Assembly: GCF_001428305.1 (NCBI RefSeq)
Contig: NZ_LMRZ01000003.1
Location: 196,225 to 260,224 of the forward strand
Length of the DNA: 64,000 bases
Reading direction: 5' to 3'
Source of the DNA: Janibacter sp. Soil728
GTDB taxonomy: Bacteria > Actinomycetota > Actinomycetes > Actinomycetales > Dermatophilaceae
The notes beneath the pieces were generated by a model. That model saw nothing but the letters and a program-made list of their open reading frames with translations. It was not told where the DNA came from and made no database searches. Below are positions 19,014 to 27,869 of this stretch, in pieces (position 1 is the stretch's first letter; every line of letters begins with the position of its first letter). Position numbers and translations under genes: made by a program.

Positions 19014-20275
19014 CAGAAGTCGATGGTCCCGACGGGGCCGAGCGGCGTGCGCAGCGCGGCGTCGAGGGCCGCGACCGCGGCGGTCTCGCCGGTCACGTAG
19101 CCGGCGGCGGCCCGAGCCGCGATCGACTGCCCGCCGAGCCAGACCGCGCCGAGGTCACCGATGTCGAGGCTGACCGCGGCAGCGTCGTCGGTGCGGCTCA
19201 GCCGGCCGATGCCGTCGCGCGCGGTCCAGCGCCACCGCCCCGCCTGCTCGGTGAGGATCTCGTCGCGCACCTGCACGACGACGTCGACGTCCACCGCGTG
19301 ACCACGCTCGGCGACGGCGGTCGGCAGGTCGACGAGACGGACCCACAGGTTGTCGGCCACGCCGCTGACGCTCATCGACCGGAGCGACGGCTGCCAGAGG
19401 GCGAGGACGTCGTCGGGTGCGACCCAGTACTCGGTGCTGCCCATCAGGTCGAGGTCGACAAGCCGCTCGGCCAGTGCGAGGCGTGCCCCCGCGTCCACCG
19501 ACAGGAGGAAGAAGACCCCAACCTTGCCCGCAGCGCTGCCGTCGTCCCACTTGGGCGTGCGGTGGAAGTACGCGCACCCGACGTCCCGGCCGTCGCGGGT
19601 CGCCCACAGCAGCCGCGCCGGCTCTCGCTCGCCGCGGCTCTCCGGGGTGTCGGTGAGCAGCCGCTGGTTGTCCTCGGCGCTGCGCACGAGGTGCCCTGGC
19701 AGGGTGGTTGCGCACGCGCGCGCGAGGGCGTGCCATCGCTCGCCCTGGTCCGGGCTCGCCGTCGTGGTCCTCAAGGTGGTGACCTCGGCGACATCGCGGA
19801 CCGACTGCGGCGCAGCGAACTTCGTCCCCCGCGCGAAGCTCGACATCAGCTCGGAGCTGGCGACGCCGTAGCCGAACCGGCCGTAGATCCCCGGCTCGGA
19901 CGCCTTGAGCACGGAGATGGACCGCCCCTGCTCGTCCCTGGTCCACCGCAGGTGGTGCGCCATCATCGCGCCGAGCACGCCCCGCCGTCGGTGGTCGGGG
20001 TGCACCCCCACCCAGGTCAGGCCCTCTGCGGGGCGAAGGGAGGCGCCCCCCTTCGCCGCCGGGACCGACAGCTCGACGTCCCACGAGCCCGCGATGCCCG
20101 CCGGCTCGCCGTCACGGGTGGCGACGAAGCCGGCCCGTCGTGGGGTGTCGCGCAACGCATCCGCCCGCGGCACCCGGCCCGATGCGGACCAGACGAGCTC
20201 GTCGAGGTCGAGGATCTGCTGGACGGCTGCGTCGTCGGCGGGATCGATGCGGGTGACGTGGATGTCGGAGGGCAT
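19013..20275 (-). CDS. Eis-like GNAT family N-acetyltransferase
   Basis: A 420-aa protein with the tripartite Eis architecture: an N-terminal GNAT domain with acetyl-CoA loop VGVHPDHRRRGVLGAMM (about 95-112), a degenerate central GNAT domain (LFWA-like RLLWATRDGRDVGCAYF), and a C-terminal SCP2-like domain ending VGTIDF. The free C-terminal carboxylate after Phe is a feature of Eis catalysis. Mycobacterial Eis acetylates aminoglycosides and protein lysines; which substrate applies here cannot be read from the sequence. It is a single gene between two intergenic elements. Confidence 0.87.
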   Translation of the reverse strand: MPSDIHVTRIDPADDAAVQQILDLDELVWSASGRVPRADALRDTPRRAGFVATRDGEPAGIAGSWDVELSVPAAKGGASLRPAEGLTWVGVHPDHRRRGVLGAMMAHHLRWTRDEQGRSISVLKASEPGIYGRFGYGVASSELMSSFARGTKFAAPQSVRDVAEVTTLRTTTASPDQGERWHALARACATTLPGHLVRSAEDNQRLLTDTPESRGEREPARLLWATRDGRDVGCAYFHRTPKWDDGSAAGKVGVFFLLSVDAGARLALAERLVDLDLMGSTEYWVAPDDVLALWQPSLRSMSVSGVADNLWVRLVDLPTAVAERGHAVDVDVVVQVRDEILTEQAGRWRWTARDGIGRLSRTDDAAAVSLDIGDLGAVWLGGQSIAARAAAGYVTGETAAVAALDAALRTPLGPVGTIDF

Positions 20276-20327
20276 GCCGTCACGCTCGCACCCGGCCGAG
20301 GGCGCCGCAACGGAGTTTTGGCAGCGT

Positions 20328-21575
20328 TCACGGGATCGGACTCGCGACCGGCCGCGTCGTCAGGTCATCGACCGCTGCATCCCGGCGCTGCTGGTCGGCC
20401 ACCTTCCGACGCTCGGCGGCCTCCTCCTGCTGCTGTCGGGCCGTGCGCTCCGAGGAGGTCTCGGTGAGCCGGTCGTAGCTCTCCTTGTGCTTCTTGACGG
20501 CGGCGACCTGCTCGACAGTGTGGTTCGTCGCCCTCACCGAGTACTTGATGACCACGCCACCCTTGCGCACCCGGCCCGAGCCGGCGACCGCCGCCCAGTC
20601 GGTCGCGAAGTCGTCGATGAGCCGGGCACCGGACTTCTGCGCCACGATGTCGCTGACCTTGTCCTTCAGCCAGACCTTCGACGTGGCCACCTGGTGTCTC
20701 GCGGATACCTTGGCATTGGCCACGATCCGCTTGCGTGCGATGGGGTTCGTGGACTTGTCGGCTGCCTTGATCCCCCGGAGATGCTCTGCACGGCCACTCG
20801 CGCGGAAGGTGTTCTTGGCGGCCACCCTCTTGCTCACGGGGAGGGCTGTGTTCAGGCCCGCGAGGAGGGTGCTCGCACCGACGTCCTTGTAGCTGCCCTC
20901 GCCGTACACGACGCGGCGACCGAGCTTGCCGACGGGATCTCCCACGCCGAGGACGGACATCGGCCTGAAGACGGGGAGCCAGTCGACGACCGGGTTGTGG
21001 ACCAGTGAGCTGGTGCCCACCCGGCTCGACTTCTCGAAGGCGTTGTAGGCCCTCGGGTCGGTCAGGTCCGGCGCCACGTCACCCAGCCGGGTCGCCACGG
21101 CCCGCTCGTCGACACTGGCCTCCTCGGCCTCACGGGTGAACTCGCGCTTGTTGGTCTGTCGCGCGTTGCTTGCCGCCCGGTACTCCCGGTCCACCCTCGC
21201 GTACTGCGGGTCCTCGGGCGTCATCGTCGCCAGCGTCGCCTTGCGGTCCTGCGAGGTCGTGACGTTGGCGTCGTAGCGGGCACGGATGCGCGTGAGCGCG
21301 GCCTGGCTCGTCTCGAGCCGCTCCGCGTACGGACGGATGATCCGCTCGGTCCCGGCCAGCCGGTTGGCGATGGCCACGAGGTCGTCAGGGGTCGCGCCGA
21401 CCTCGGCGTCGAAGGTGGTCCCCGCGCAGGAGTCCCACACCCCCTTCGTCGAGACCGTGCGCAGCATCGCGGCCACCGTGTGGATGTTGGCGGCAACGGT
21501 CTTCAGCTCGTCGGCCTCCGCACGGATCATGACGGGGTCGCCCTCCTCGATGGTCCCCGGGTCGTAGAGAGCCAT
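20328..21575 (-). CDS. Putative type VII-type secreted protein with WXG-like N-terminus
   Basis: A 415-aa protein with no signal peptide or membrane helix. Residues ~15-115 are helical, with GVWDSCAGTTFD resembling a WXG-type turn, followed by a coiled-coil-like stretch rich in R, E, Q (RVDREYRAASNARQTNKREF). The C-terminal ~200 residues are basic (RRVVYGEGSYKDVGAS) and then very polar and Q/E-rich (ERTARQQQEEAAERRKVADQQ). I do not recognise a toxin active site. Its start codon overlaps the stop of the WXG100-like gene (TGATG), so the two proteins are made in step, as expected for a heterodimeric secretion pair. No ESX machinery gene is in the window. Confidence 0.6.
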   Translation of the reverse strand: MALYDPGTIEEGDPVMIRAEADELKTVAANIHTVAAMLRTVSTKGVWDSCAGTTFDAEVGATPDDLVAIANRLAGTERIIRPYAERLETSQAALTRIRARYDANVTTSQDRKATLATMTPEDPQYARVDREYRAASNARQTNKREFTREAEEASVDERAVATRLGDVAPDLTDPRAYNAFEKSSRVGTSSLVHNPVVDWLPVFRPMSVLGVGDPVGKLGRRVVYGEGSYKDVGASTLLAGLNTALPVSKRVAAKNTFRASGRAEHLRGIKAADKSTNPIARKRIVANAKVSARHQVATSKVWLKDKVSDIVAQKSGARLIDDFATDWAAVAGSGRVRKGGVVIKYSVRATNHTVEQVAAVKKHKESYDRLTETSSERTARQQQEEAAERRKVADQQRRDAAVDDLTTRPVASPIP

Positions 21576-21877
21576 CAGAGGATCCCCCGATTGCGCTGGT
21601 CGACGAGGTCCTCGGTGTCGACGTACCAGGACCCGGCGTCCTTGGCCAGGCGGGCGAGCTCGCGCAGCTGCTTGCACACCCGCGTGCGCTCCAGCTCGTA
21701 GTCCCCGAGCGCTTCCTCGTACGCGTTGGTGCCCTCCCAGCTCGGGAAGCCGAAGGTCTCCACGAGGTCGTTGTTGGCCTTGGCCGCCTTCTCCTCCAGG
21801 TAGTCGGCGATGCTGGACAGCTGCCGCCCCAACCCCTCGATGCCCGCGCTGTCGATCGATATGCGTTGTCCGCCCAT
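21575..21877 (-). CDS. WXG100-like small protein
   Basis: A 100-aa, mostly helical protein with a central FPSWEGTNAYEEAL, i.e. a Trp-x-Gly turn between two helices (IEGLGRQLSSIADYLEEKAAK before and ERTRVCKQLRELARLAKDAG after). That is the ESAT-6/WXG100 hairpin layout. The start MGGQRISIDS at 21877 is preferred over one 16 codons upstream because that region is part of the terminator of metY. The stop overlaps the next start by one base. Probably the secretion partner or chaperone of the downstream protein; the ESX system used is elsewhere. Confidence 0.6.
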   Translation of the reverse strand: MGGQRISIDSAGIEGLGRQLSSIADYLEEKAAKANNDLVETFGFPSWEGTNAYEEALGDYELERTRVCKQLRELARLAKDAGSWYVDTEDLVDQRNRGIL

Positions 21878-21898
21878 GCCCCGAACGCTACGAAAGAA

Positions 21899-21938
21899 CG
21901 CCGCTGGGCCCGTGGAGATTTCCACAGGCCCAGCGGCG
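21899..21938 (-). terminator. Hairpin terminator downstream of metY
   Basis: Arms CGCCGCTGGGCC and GGCCCAGCGGCG with an inner stem GTGGA/TCCAC. It stands between the repeat after metY and the start of the WXG100-like gene. Confidence 0.75.
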
Positions 21939-21940
21939 CG

Positions 21941-22027
21941 GACCCTTCGAGACGGTTGCTTCGCAACCTCCTCAGGGAGCGAGGAGGATCAGGCCTTCGC
22001 AACGTCCTCAGGGAGCGAGGAGGATCA
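21941..22027. repeat. GGTTGC-GCAACC repeat copy 2 with tandem duplication at the metY 3' end
   Basis: CCTTCGAGACGGTTGCTTCG followed by CAACCTCCTCAGGGAGC is another copy of the intergenic repeat. Directly after it a ~36-base unit (beginning CCTCAGGGAGCGAGGAGGAT) occurs twice in tandem. The second copy runs into the metY stop codon, so the first is a duplicate of the metY 3' end. Confidence 0.75.
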
Positions 22028-23344
22028 GGCCTTCGCGGCGGCGAAGCCCTCCTCGAGGTCGGCGATGATGTCCTTGGTGTCCTCGAGACCGACCGACAGA
22101 CGCACCAGGCCGGGGGTGACGCCGGCAGCGAGCCGGTCCTCCTCCGGACCCTGCGAGTGGGTCGTCGACGCGGGGTGGATGACGAGCGAGCGCACGTCGC
22201 CGATGTTGGCCAGGTGGCTGTGCAGCGTCAGACCCTCGACGAACTTCTTGCCCGCCTCGAGACCACCGGAGATCTCGAAGGAGATGACCGAGCCGGCCCC
22301 CTTCGGCGTGTACTTCTGCGCGGTGTCGTAGCTGGCGCTGGTCGGCAGCGAGGCCCAGGTGACCTTGTCGACCTGCGCGTGACCACCGAGGAACTCGGCG
22401 ATCTTCGCGGTGTTGGACAGGTGACGGTCCATCCGCAGCGAGAGGGTCTCGATGCCCTGCCCGATGAGGAAGGCGTTGAAGGGCGAGATCGCCGGACCGA
22501 GGTCGCGCAGCAGCTGCACGCGGGCCTTGAGGATGAAGGAGAGGTTGGCGCCCATGACGCCGTTGATCCCCAGGTCCGGGCCGTAGCGCAGGCCGTGGTA
22601 GCCCGGGTCCGGCTCGTTGTAGTTGGGGAACTTCTCCGGGTCGGCCGCGTAGTCGAACTTCCCTGCGTCGACGATGACACCGGCGATCGAGTTGCCGTGG
22701 CCACCGAGGAACTTGGTCGCGGCGTGCACGACGATGTCGGCGCCGTGCTCGATCGGGCGCAGCACGTAGGGCGTGGCGATCGTGTTGTCCACGACCAGCG
22801 GGACACCGGCGGCGTGGGCGGCATCGGCGATGGCGGCGATGTCCAGGACGATGTCCTTGGGGTTGCCGATGGTCTCGCCGAAGAAGGCCTTGGTGTTGGG
22901 CTTGACCGCGGCCTTCCACTGCTCGATGTCGTGCGGGTCCTCGACGAGCGTGACCTCGATACCGTACTTGGGCAGGGTGTGCTGCAGGAGGTTGACCGTG
23001 CCGCCGTAGAGCGCGGCGCTGGCGACGATGTGGTCACCGGCCTCGGCGAGGTTCATCAGCGCGAGGGTGGTCGCGGACATGCCGGAGGCGGTCATCAGGG
23101 CCGCGATGCCACCCTCGAGCGCCGCGATCTTCTGCTCGACCGCGTCCTGGGTCGGGTTCATGATCCGCGTGTAGATGTTGCCGAGCTCCTTGAGCCCGAA
23201 GAGGTTGGCGGCGTGCTCGGTGTCCTTGAAGACGTACGACGTCGTCTGGTAGATCGGCAGGTTGCGGGCGCCCGTGGTCGGGTCGGGGGCCTGGCCGGCG
23301 TGGATCTGCTTCGTCTCGAAGCTCCACGTGGACTGATCGGTCAT
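22025..23344 (-). CDS. metY: O-acetylhomoserine aminocarboxypropyltransferase/sulfhydrylase MetY
   Basis: PLP-dependent enzyme making homocysteine from O-acetylhomoserine and sulfide. The 439-aa protein shows the Cys/Met metabolism family signature: [22 protein letters not shown] near residue 65, [34 protein letters not shown] with the PLP-binding Lys in ATKF, and the C-terminal [19 protein letters not shown]. The ATG at 23344 ([13 protein letters not shown]) has AGGAG 8 bases upstream; longer readings run into the riboswitch. Paired functionally with metX through a shared SAM-IV switch. Confidence 0.95.
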   Translation of the reverse strand: MTDQSTWSFETKQIHAGQAPDPTTGARNLPIYQTTSYVFKDTEHAANLFGLKELGNIYTRIMNPTQDAVEQKIAALEGGIAALMTASGMSATTLALMNLAEAGDHIVASAALYGGTVNLLQHTLPKYGIEVTLVEDPHDIEQWKAAVKPNTKAFFGETIGNPKDIVLDIAAIADAAHAAGVPLVVDNTIATPYVLRPIEHGADIVVHAATKFLGGHGNSIAGVIVDAGKFDYAADPEKFPNYNEPDPGYHGLRYGPDLGINGVMGANLSFILKARVQLLRDLGPAISPFNAFLIGQGIETLSLRMDRHLSNTAKIAEFLGGHAQVDKVTWASLPTSASYDTAQKYTPKGAGSVISFEISGGLEAGKKFVEGLTLHSHLANIGDVRSLVIHPASTTHSQGPEEDRLAAGVTPGLVRLSVGLEDTKDIIADLEEGFAAAKA

Positions 23345-23362
23345 GGGTTCACTCCTGTGCAT

Positions 23363-23476
23363 GGTGCGCGCTTGACCGTGACGGACGCCACGGACCGGGT
23401 CGTCTCCCGGGGCACCCCACCGCGGAGGAGGGTTGCCGGCCAGCAAGCCGGGGCTGTGCGCTGGCGCTCAAGACCT
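23363..23476 (-). promoter_or_regulatory. SAM-IV riboswitch controlling metY
   Basis: The minus strand starts GGTCTTGAGCGCCAGCG, then CAGCCCCGGCTTGCTGG, CCGGCAACCCTCCTCCGCG and GGGAGACGACC closing P1. A CCGTG/CACGG hairpin and a TCAAGCGCGCACC segment complete the 3' part. It is almost identical in its core to the element before metX, with compensated differences in the peripheral hairpin. Confidence 0.92.
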
Positions 23477-23522
23477 GCTCCGATGATAGGAAATCAGCCG
23501 CGGGCCACCAGCCCTGTCTCAC

Positions 23523-23936
23523 CTAGCGGGCGGAGTGTCCAGATCGTGCACGGTGGATCCACCACAGGCCGACGAAGGGGAGGACCAGCGGCAGGTAGCC
23601 GTAGCCGGACCCGAAGTGGGACCAGACGGTCTTGTCCGGGAAGAGGTCCGGTTGCAGATAGGACAGCGTGCCCACCGTGAGGACGCCGACGGCCTCCACG
23701 AGGATCGCCCCGGTCGCCACGCGGGCGCCGGAGGCTCCCCCCTTCGCCAGGGCAACGGTCGCGACGATGTAGACCACGGCCGCGAGCGCCGAGAGCACGT
23801 ACGCCAGCGGCGCCCGGTCGAGGTACTCGGTGATCTGCAGGACCGAGCGGCCCGTCGCGGCGAGCGCGAGGACGCCGTAGACGGCGACGACGATGCGGCC
23901 CGGCCCGGTGCCGGTGCTGACCTCAGGCGGGGCCAC
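23523..23936 (-). CDS. Small membrane protein of unknown function
   Basis: A 137-aa protein with about four hydrophobic helices (IVVAVYGVLALAATGRSVLQ, YVLSALAAVVYIVATVALA, ATGAILVEAVGVLTVGTLSYL and YLPLVLPFVGLWWIHRA). The start is a GTG and overlaps the end of the preceding membrane-protein gene by 14 bases, so the pair is co-translated and may form one complex. Family not recognised with certainty; neighbours (metY, carboxyltransferase) do not suggest a role. Confidence 0.7.
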   Translation of the reverse strand: MAPPEVSTGTGPGRIVVAVYGVLALAATGRSVLQITEYLDRAPLAYVLSALAAVVYIVATVALAKGGASGARVATGAILVEAVGVLTVGTLSYLQPDLFPDKTVWSHFGSGYGYLPLVLPFVGLWWIHRARSGHSAR

Positions 23937-24291
23937 TGGTCTGCCAGATCTGCAGGATGCGGTAGGTCATGACGCCCACGGTGAAGGCGCCGGCGATGAC
24001 GACGCCCATCGCCCAGCGGGTCTTCTCCTTCAGGGCGATGAAGACGACGATCGGCGGCAGGATCGGCAGGGTGAGGGCGTAGGCGAGCATCGTCGCGCCC
24101 TCCCCCGTGCCGGTGATCTGCCGGTGGACGACCGCGGTCACGACCGCGAGCACGATCAGGCCGAGCTCGACGACGGCGGTCACGAGGAGCAGCCCGTCGT
24201 CGACGAAGCGGTCGATCGCGAGGTACCCCAGGGCGATGAGCCCGAGTACGGCGACGGCGATCATCACGAAGGTGGTCAGGGGCACAAGCAC
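23923..24291 (-). CDS. Small membrane protein of unknown function
   Basis: A 122-aa protein with four predicted membrane helices (FVMIAVAVLGLIALGYLAID, LLLVTAVVELGLIVLAVVTAVV, LAYALTLPILPPIVVFIAL and WAMGVVIAGAFTVGVMTYRI). It starts with GTG (24291, alternative GTG at 24285) without a strong ribosome-binding site. Only 41 bases separate it from the divergent carboxyltransferase gene. It overlaps the next gene on the same strand. I cannot name a function. Confidence 0.68.
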   Translation of the reverse strand: MLVPLTTFVMIAVAVLGLIALGYLAIDRFVDDGLLLVTAVVELGLIVLAVVTAVVHRQITGTGEGATMLAYALTLPILPPIVVFIALKEKTRWAMGVVIAGAFTVGVMTYRILQIWQTSGPA

Positions 24292-24332
24292 CGGGCAAGG
24301 TTACCCAGCCTCCGCGGTGGGAGCATCACGGC

Positions 24333-25805
24333 ATGAGTACGTCGCGTCCTGGTGCCCAGCAGCTCATCGCCTCCGTGGTCGATGCCGACAGCTTTGTCTC
24401 GTGGGACGAGCCCCTCGACCTGGGCGGGCTCGACGAGACCTACCGCGCGACGATGGCCAAGGCCGCCGAGCGCGCTGGCACCGACGAGTCGATCCTCACC
24501 GGAGCGGCCAGCATCCGCGGCCACGAGGTCGCCCTCATCGTCGGCGAGTTCCGCTTCCTCGGTGGCTCGATCGGCCGGGCAGCCGCCGGTCGGATCGTCT
24601 CCGCCATCCGCCGGGCGACCACCGAGCGCCTCCCCCTCGTGGCGGCGACCGCCAGCGGTGGCACGCGGATGCAGGAGGGCACGCCGGCCTTCATGACGAT
24701 GGTCGACATCTCGGCGGCGGTCGTCGCGCACAAGGCTGCCGGGCTGCCGTATCTCGTCTACCTGCGCCACCCCACGACCGGCGGCGTCTTCGCGTCGTGG
24801 GGCTCGCTCGGTCACATGACGATCGCCGAGCCGGGAGCGCTCATCGGCTTCCTCGGCCCGGTCGTCTACGAGACGGTCAACGGCGTGCCCTTCCCCGAAG
24901 GGGTCCAGCTCGCGGAGAACCTCGTGGACAAGGGCATCGTCGACGCCGTCGTGCCGGTCGAGGGACTGGCCGACATCGCGGCCCGCGCCTTGACCCTGCT
25001 GTCCGCGACGACCGAAGGGAGCACTGCCGACCCGTCGGACCACCCCGCCTGGCCGGTCGCCCCCTTCGTCTCCCGCCCGGAGCCGAGCGAGCAGGAGATC
25101 GCCGAGCTGTGGTCGGCGATCGAGACGACGCGAAGGGAGGACCGTCCCGGCGTGCGCGAGCTGCTCAGGCACGCCGCCGACGACGTCATCCCGCTCAACG
25201 GCACCGGGTTCGGCGAGTCCGACAAGGGCGTGATGCTGGCCCTGACGTCCTTCGGCGGGCGTCCCTGCGTGCTCGTGGGCCAGGACCGTCGCTACCAGGT
25301 GTCGGAGTCGATGGGTCCGGCAGCGCTGCGTGAAGCCCGACGCGGCATGCGCATGGCGAGCGAGCTCGGGCTGCCGCTGGTCACCGTCATCGACACCCCC
25401 GGGGCGGACCTCTCCCCGCGCGCGGAGGAAGGCGCGCTGGCCGGTGAGATCGCCCGGTGCATCGCGGACATGACCTCACTGACGGTGCCGAGCGTCTCGG
25501 TGCTGCTCGGGGAGGGCACCGGCGGTGGGGCCCTCGCCCTGCTGCCCGCCCGTCGGGTCATCGCGGCCGGCAATGGCTGGCTCTCGCCGCTGCCGCCGGA
25601 GGGGGCGAGCGCCATCCTCTTCAAGGACACCGTCCATGCTCCGCTGCTCGCTGCCCGTCAGCGGGTCGGCGCCCGGCAGATGCTCGAGGACGGGCTGGTC
25701 GACGTCATCGTGCCGGAGTCCCCGGCCGCCCACGAGGACCCGCAAGCCTTCGCCGTCGCGATCGGGTCGGCGATCACCGCCGAGATCGAGGGTCTGCTGC
25801 TCTAG
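24333..25805 (+). CDS. Acyl-CoA carboxylase carboxyltransferase (fused beta/alpha type, AccD3-like)
   Basis: A 490-aa crotonase-fold protein with beta-type and alpha-type halves fused. The N-half has LPLVAATASGGTRMQEGTPA and TTGGVFASWGSLGHMTIAEPGALIGFLGP, the acetyl-CoA carboxylase beta signature, but lacks the Cys4 zinc finger of E. coli AccD. The C-half has TVIDTPGADLSPRAEEG and VSVLLGEGTGGGALALLPA, the alpha signature forming the oxyanion hole for carboxybiotin. Length and layout match the mycobacterial AccD3 type. No biotin carboxylase is adjacent. Its 3' end overlaps the convergent hypothetical gene by four bases. Confidence 0.88.
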   Translation: MSTSRPGAQQLIASVVDADSFVSWDEPLDLGGLDETYRATMAKAAERAGTDESILTGAASIRGHEVALIVGEFRFLGGSIGRAAAGRIVSAIRRATTERLPLVAATASGGTRMQEGTPAFMTMVDISAAVVAHKAAGLPYLVYLRHPTTGGVFASWGSLGHMTIAEPGALIGFLGPVVYETVNGVPFPEGVQLAENLVDKGIVDAVVPVEGLADIAARALTLLSATTEGSTADPSDHPAWPVAPFVSRPEPSEQEIAELWSAIETTRREDRPGVRELLRHAADDVIPLNGTGFGESDKGVMLALTSFGGRPCVLVGQDRRYQVSESMGPAALREARRGMRMASELGLPLVTVIDTPGADLSPRAEEGALAGEIARCIADMTSLTVPSVSVLLGEGTGGGALALLPARRVIAAGNGWLSPLPPEGASAILFKDTVHAPLLAARQRVGARQMLEDGLVDVIVPESPAAHEDPQAFAVAIGSAITAEIEGLLL

Positions 25806-26239
25806 GCCGGCATGGACAGCTGGTCCCACCTGGGCATCTCGGCGACCGCGTGGGCGGTGGCCAGGTAGGTGCCGAGCAGCGGCACCCCGTGATCACGACA
25901 CCCGGCGATGGCTGCCGCGTGCCACGCACGGGCCTCGTCGTCCGGGGCGTGCCCGAGGGGCCGGCCGATGGCGACGACCACCCCGCCCAGGCGCTCGGCG
26001 AACTGCCCGACGACGAGGTCGAAGGGCCGCTGGTACTCCCCCGGTTCGGGTCCGACGATGTCCAGGTCGGTGATCGAGATCGGTTGGATCATCCGCAGGG
26101 TGTCGTCGCACAGCAGGATGCTCAGACACCCCGTGGCTCGGTCGCTCTCACGCACGACGAGATCGATGACGTCGGCCGTCAGGCGCGGGTCGGTGAGGGG
26201 TCGGGTGGGCCAGTCGTGGGGCAGGTCCTTGTAGGTCAT
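25802..26239 (-). CDS. Conserved hypothetical protein
   Basis: A 145-aa soluble protein beginning MTYKDLPHDWPTRPL. It has a regular alternation of strands (ATGCLSILLCDDTLRMIQPI and LGGVVVAIGRPLG) and a conserved-looking HAAAIAGCRDHGVPLLGTYLAT, which resembles JAB/Mov34-like regions only superficially (no JAMM set). It overlaps the end of the carboxyltransferase gene on the other strand and is divergent from sdaA with a 158-base gap. Related proteins occur widely in actinobacteria to my knowledge, without function. Confidence 0.65.
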   Translation of the reverse strand: MTYKDLPHDWPTRPLTDPRLTADVIDLVVRESDRATGCLSILLCDDTLRMIQPISITDLDIVGPEPGEYQRPFDLVVGQFAERLGGVVVAIGRPLGHAPDDEARAWHAAAIAGCRDHGVPLLGTYLATAHAVAEMPRWDQLSMPA

Positions 26240-26397
26240 GGCATCGAGGATGGCCCGATCTCGCAGACGCGCCGCGGGCTTTTCCACAGGGTGCGAATCC
26301 CCTCGACCCGGGTGGGTAGTGTGATCTGTGGCACGACGCCCCACCCAGCGCGTCCGCCGTTCCGTGCGCCCACCCCCAGCACCCAGGAGAGCCACCC

Positions 26398-27771
26398 GTG
26401 GCACTGAGCGTCTTCGACCTTTTTTCGATCGGCATCGGGCCTTCGAGCTCGCACACCGTCGGCCCCATGCGCGCCGCGGTGCTCTTCGCGGAGGGGTTGC
26501 GCGACGAGCGCCTGCTCCCGGACGTGCGTCGGGTCAAGGCCGAGCTCTTCGGGTCCCTGGGCGCGACCGGTCACGGCCACGGCTCCAACACCGCGGTCCT
26601 CCTGGGCCTGTCCGGCGAGCGCCCTGAGCTGTGCGACCCGCGCTCCGTCACGGGCAAGCTCGAGCGGATCCGTGGTGCCCGACGCGTGAGCATCCTGGGC
26701 GAGCACGAGATCGACTTCGTCGAGGACGACGACCTGGTGCTGCACCGGCGCAAGTCGCTGCCCCTGCACCCCAACGGCATGACCTTCACCGCGTGGGGCG
26801 AGGGCGAGGAGCCGATCAGCAGCCACACCTACTACTCGGTCGGTGGCGGCTTCGTCGTCGGCGAGGACGCCTCCGGGTCGACCAAGATCGTCGCGGACAC
26901 CACGCCCGTCGCCCACGCCTTCACCACCGGTGACCAGCTCCTCGCGATCTGTCGTGAGACCGGCCTGTCGATCGCCCAGGTGATGATGGACAACGAGAAG
27001 TCCTGGCGCACCGAGGACGAGGTCCGCAGCGAGCTGCTGCACATCTGGTCGGTCATGGTCGAGTGCATCGACAACGGCACCCGCACAGAGGGCGTCCTGC
27101 CCGGCGGGCTCAAGGTCCGCCGCCGCGCACCCCAGCTGAACCAGCGTCTGCGGTCAGAGGGCGACAGCACCGACCCCCTGCGCGGCATGGACTGGCTGAC
27201 GCTCTACGCGCTGGCCGTCAACGAGGAGAATGCCGCCGGTGGCCGGGTCGTCACGGCTCCCACCAACGGAGCGGCCGGCATCATCCCCGCGGTCCTGCGC
27301 TACTACGTCGACTTCGTCCCGGGCGCCGACGACGACGGCATCATCCGCTTCCTGCTCACCGCCGCCGCGATCGGCGTGATCTACAAGGAGAATGCGTCGA
27401 TCTCCGGCGCCGAGGTCGGCTGCCAGGGCGAGGTCGGGTCGGCCTGCTCGATGGCTGCTGGTGCCATGGCCGCCGTCATGGGCGGCAGCCCGGGTCAGGT
27501 GGAGAATGCCGCCGAGATCGGCATGGAGCACAACCTGGGGCTGACCTGCGACCCGGTGGGCGGCCTCGTGCAGATCCCCTGCATCGAGCGCAATGCCGTG
27601 GCCTCGGTCAAGGCGATCACTGCCGCCCGGACCGCCATGCGCGGCGACGGCTCGCACGTCGTCTCCCTCGACAAGGTCGTCAAGACCATGCGTGAGACCG
27701 GACGAGACATGAAGGTGAAGTACAAGGAGACCGCCCGCGGCGGTCTCGCGGTCAACGTCATCGAGTGCTGA
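26398..27771 (+). CDS. sdaA: L-serine ammonia-lyase (iron-sulfur type)
   Basis: Deaminates L-serine to pyruvate and ammonia with an oxygen-labile [4Fe-4S] cluster. The 457-aa single-chain enzyme carries the N-terminal beta domain ([20 protein letters not shown]) and the C-terminal alpha domain with [19 protein letters not shown], the cluster cysteines in [17 protein letters not shown] and [19 protein letters not shown]. The GTG start follows GGAGAG by 7 bases. The gene is alone and ends in a strong hairpin shared with the convergent DUF2510 gene. Confidence 0.95.
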   Translation: MALSVFDLFSIGIGPSSSHTVGPMRAAVLFAEGLRDERLLPDVRRVKAELFGSLGATGHGHGSNTAVLLGLSGERPELCDPRSVTGKLERIRGARRVSILGEHEIDFVEDDDLVLHRRKSLPLHPNGMTFTAWGEGEEPISSHTYYSVGGGFVVGEDASGSTKIVADTTPVAHAFTTGDQLLAICRETGLSIAQVMMDNEKSWRTEDEVRSELLHIWSVMVECIDNGTRTEGVLPGGLKVRRRAPQLNQRLRSEGDSTDPLRGMDWLTLYALAVNEENAAGGRVVTAPTNGAAGIIPAVLRYYVDFVPGADDDGIIRFLLTAAAIGVIYKENASISGAEVGCQGEVGSACSMAAGAMAAVMGGSPGQVENAAEIGMEHNLGLTCDPVGGLVQIPCIERNAVASVKAITAARTAMRGDGSHVVSLDKVVKTMRETGRDMKVKYKETARGGLAVNVIEC

Positions 27772-27789
27772 GCGTCCGCTCCCTTCGCC

Positions 27790-27849
27790 GGGCATGACGA
27801 AGGCGCCGGGCATGACGAAGGCGCCGTCCCATCGGGACGGCGCCTTCGT
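27790..27849. terminator. Bidirectional terminator with duplicated 5' arm
   Basis: Arms 27815-27830 and 27834-27849 (ACGAAGGCGCCGTCCC and its exact complement) form a 16-base stem with a 3-base loop between convergent genes. An 18-base segment GGGCATGACGAAGGCGCC occurs twice in tandem at 27790-27825, so one arm is partly duplicated. Confidence 0.85.
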
Positions 27850-27869
27850 GCTGCTCGCGGGTCAGGAGA

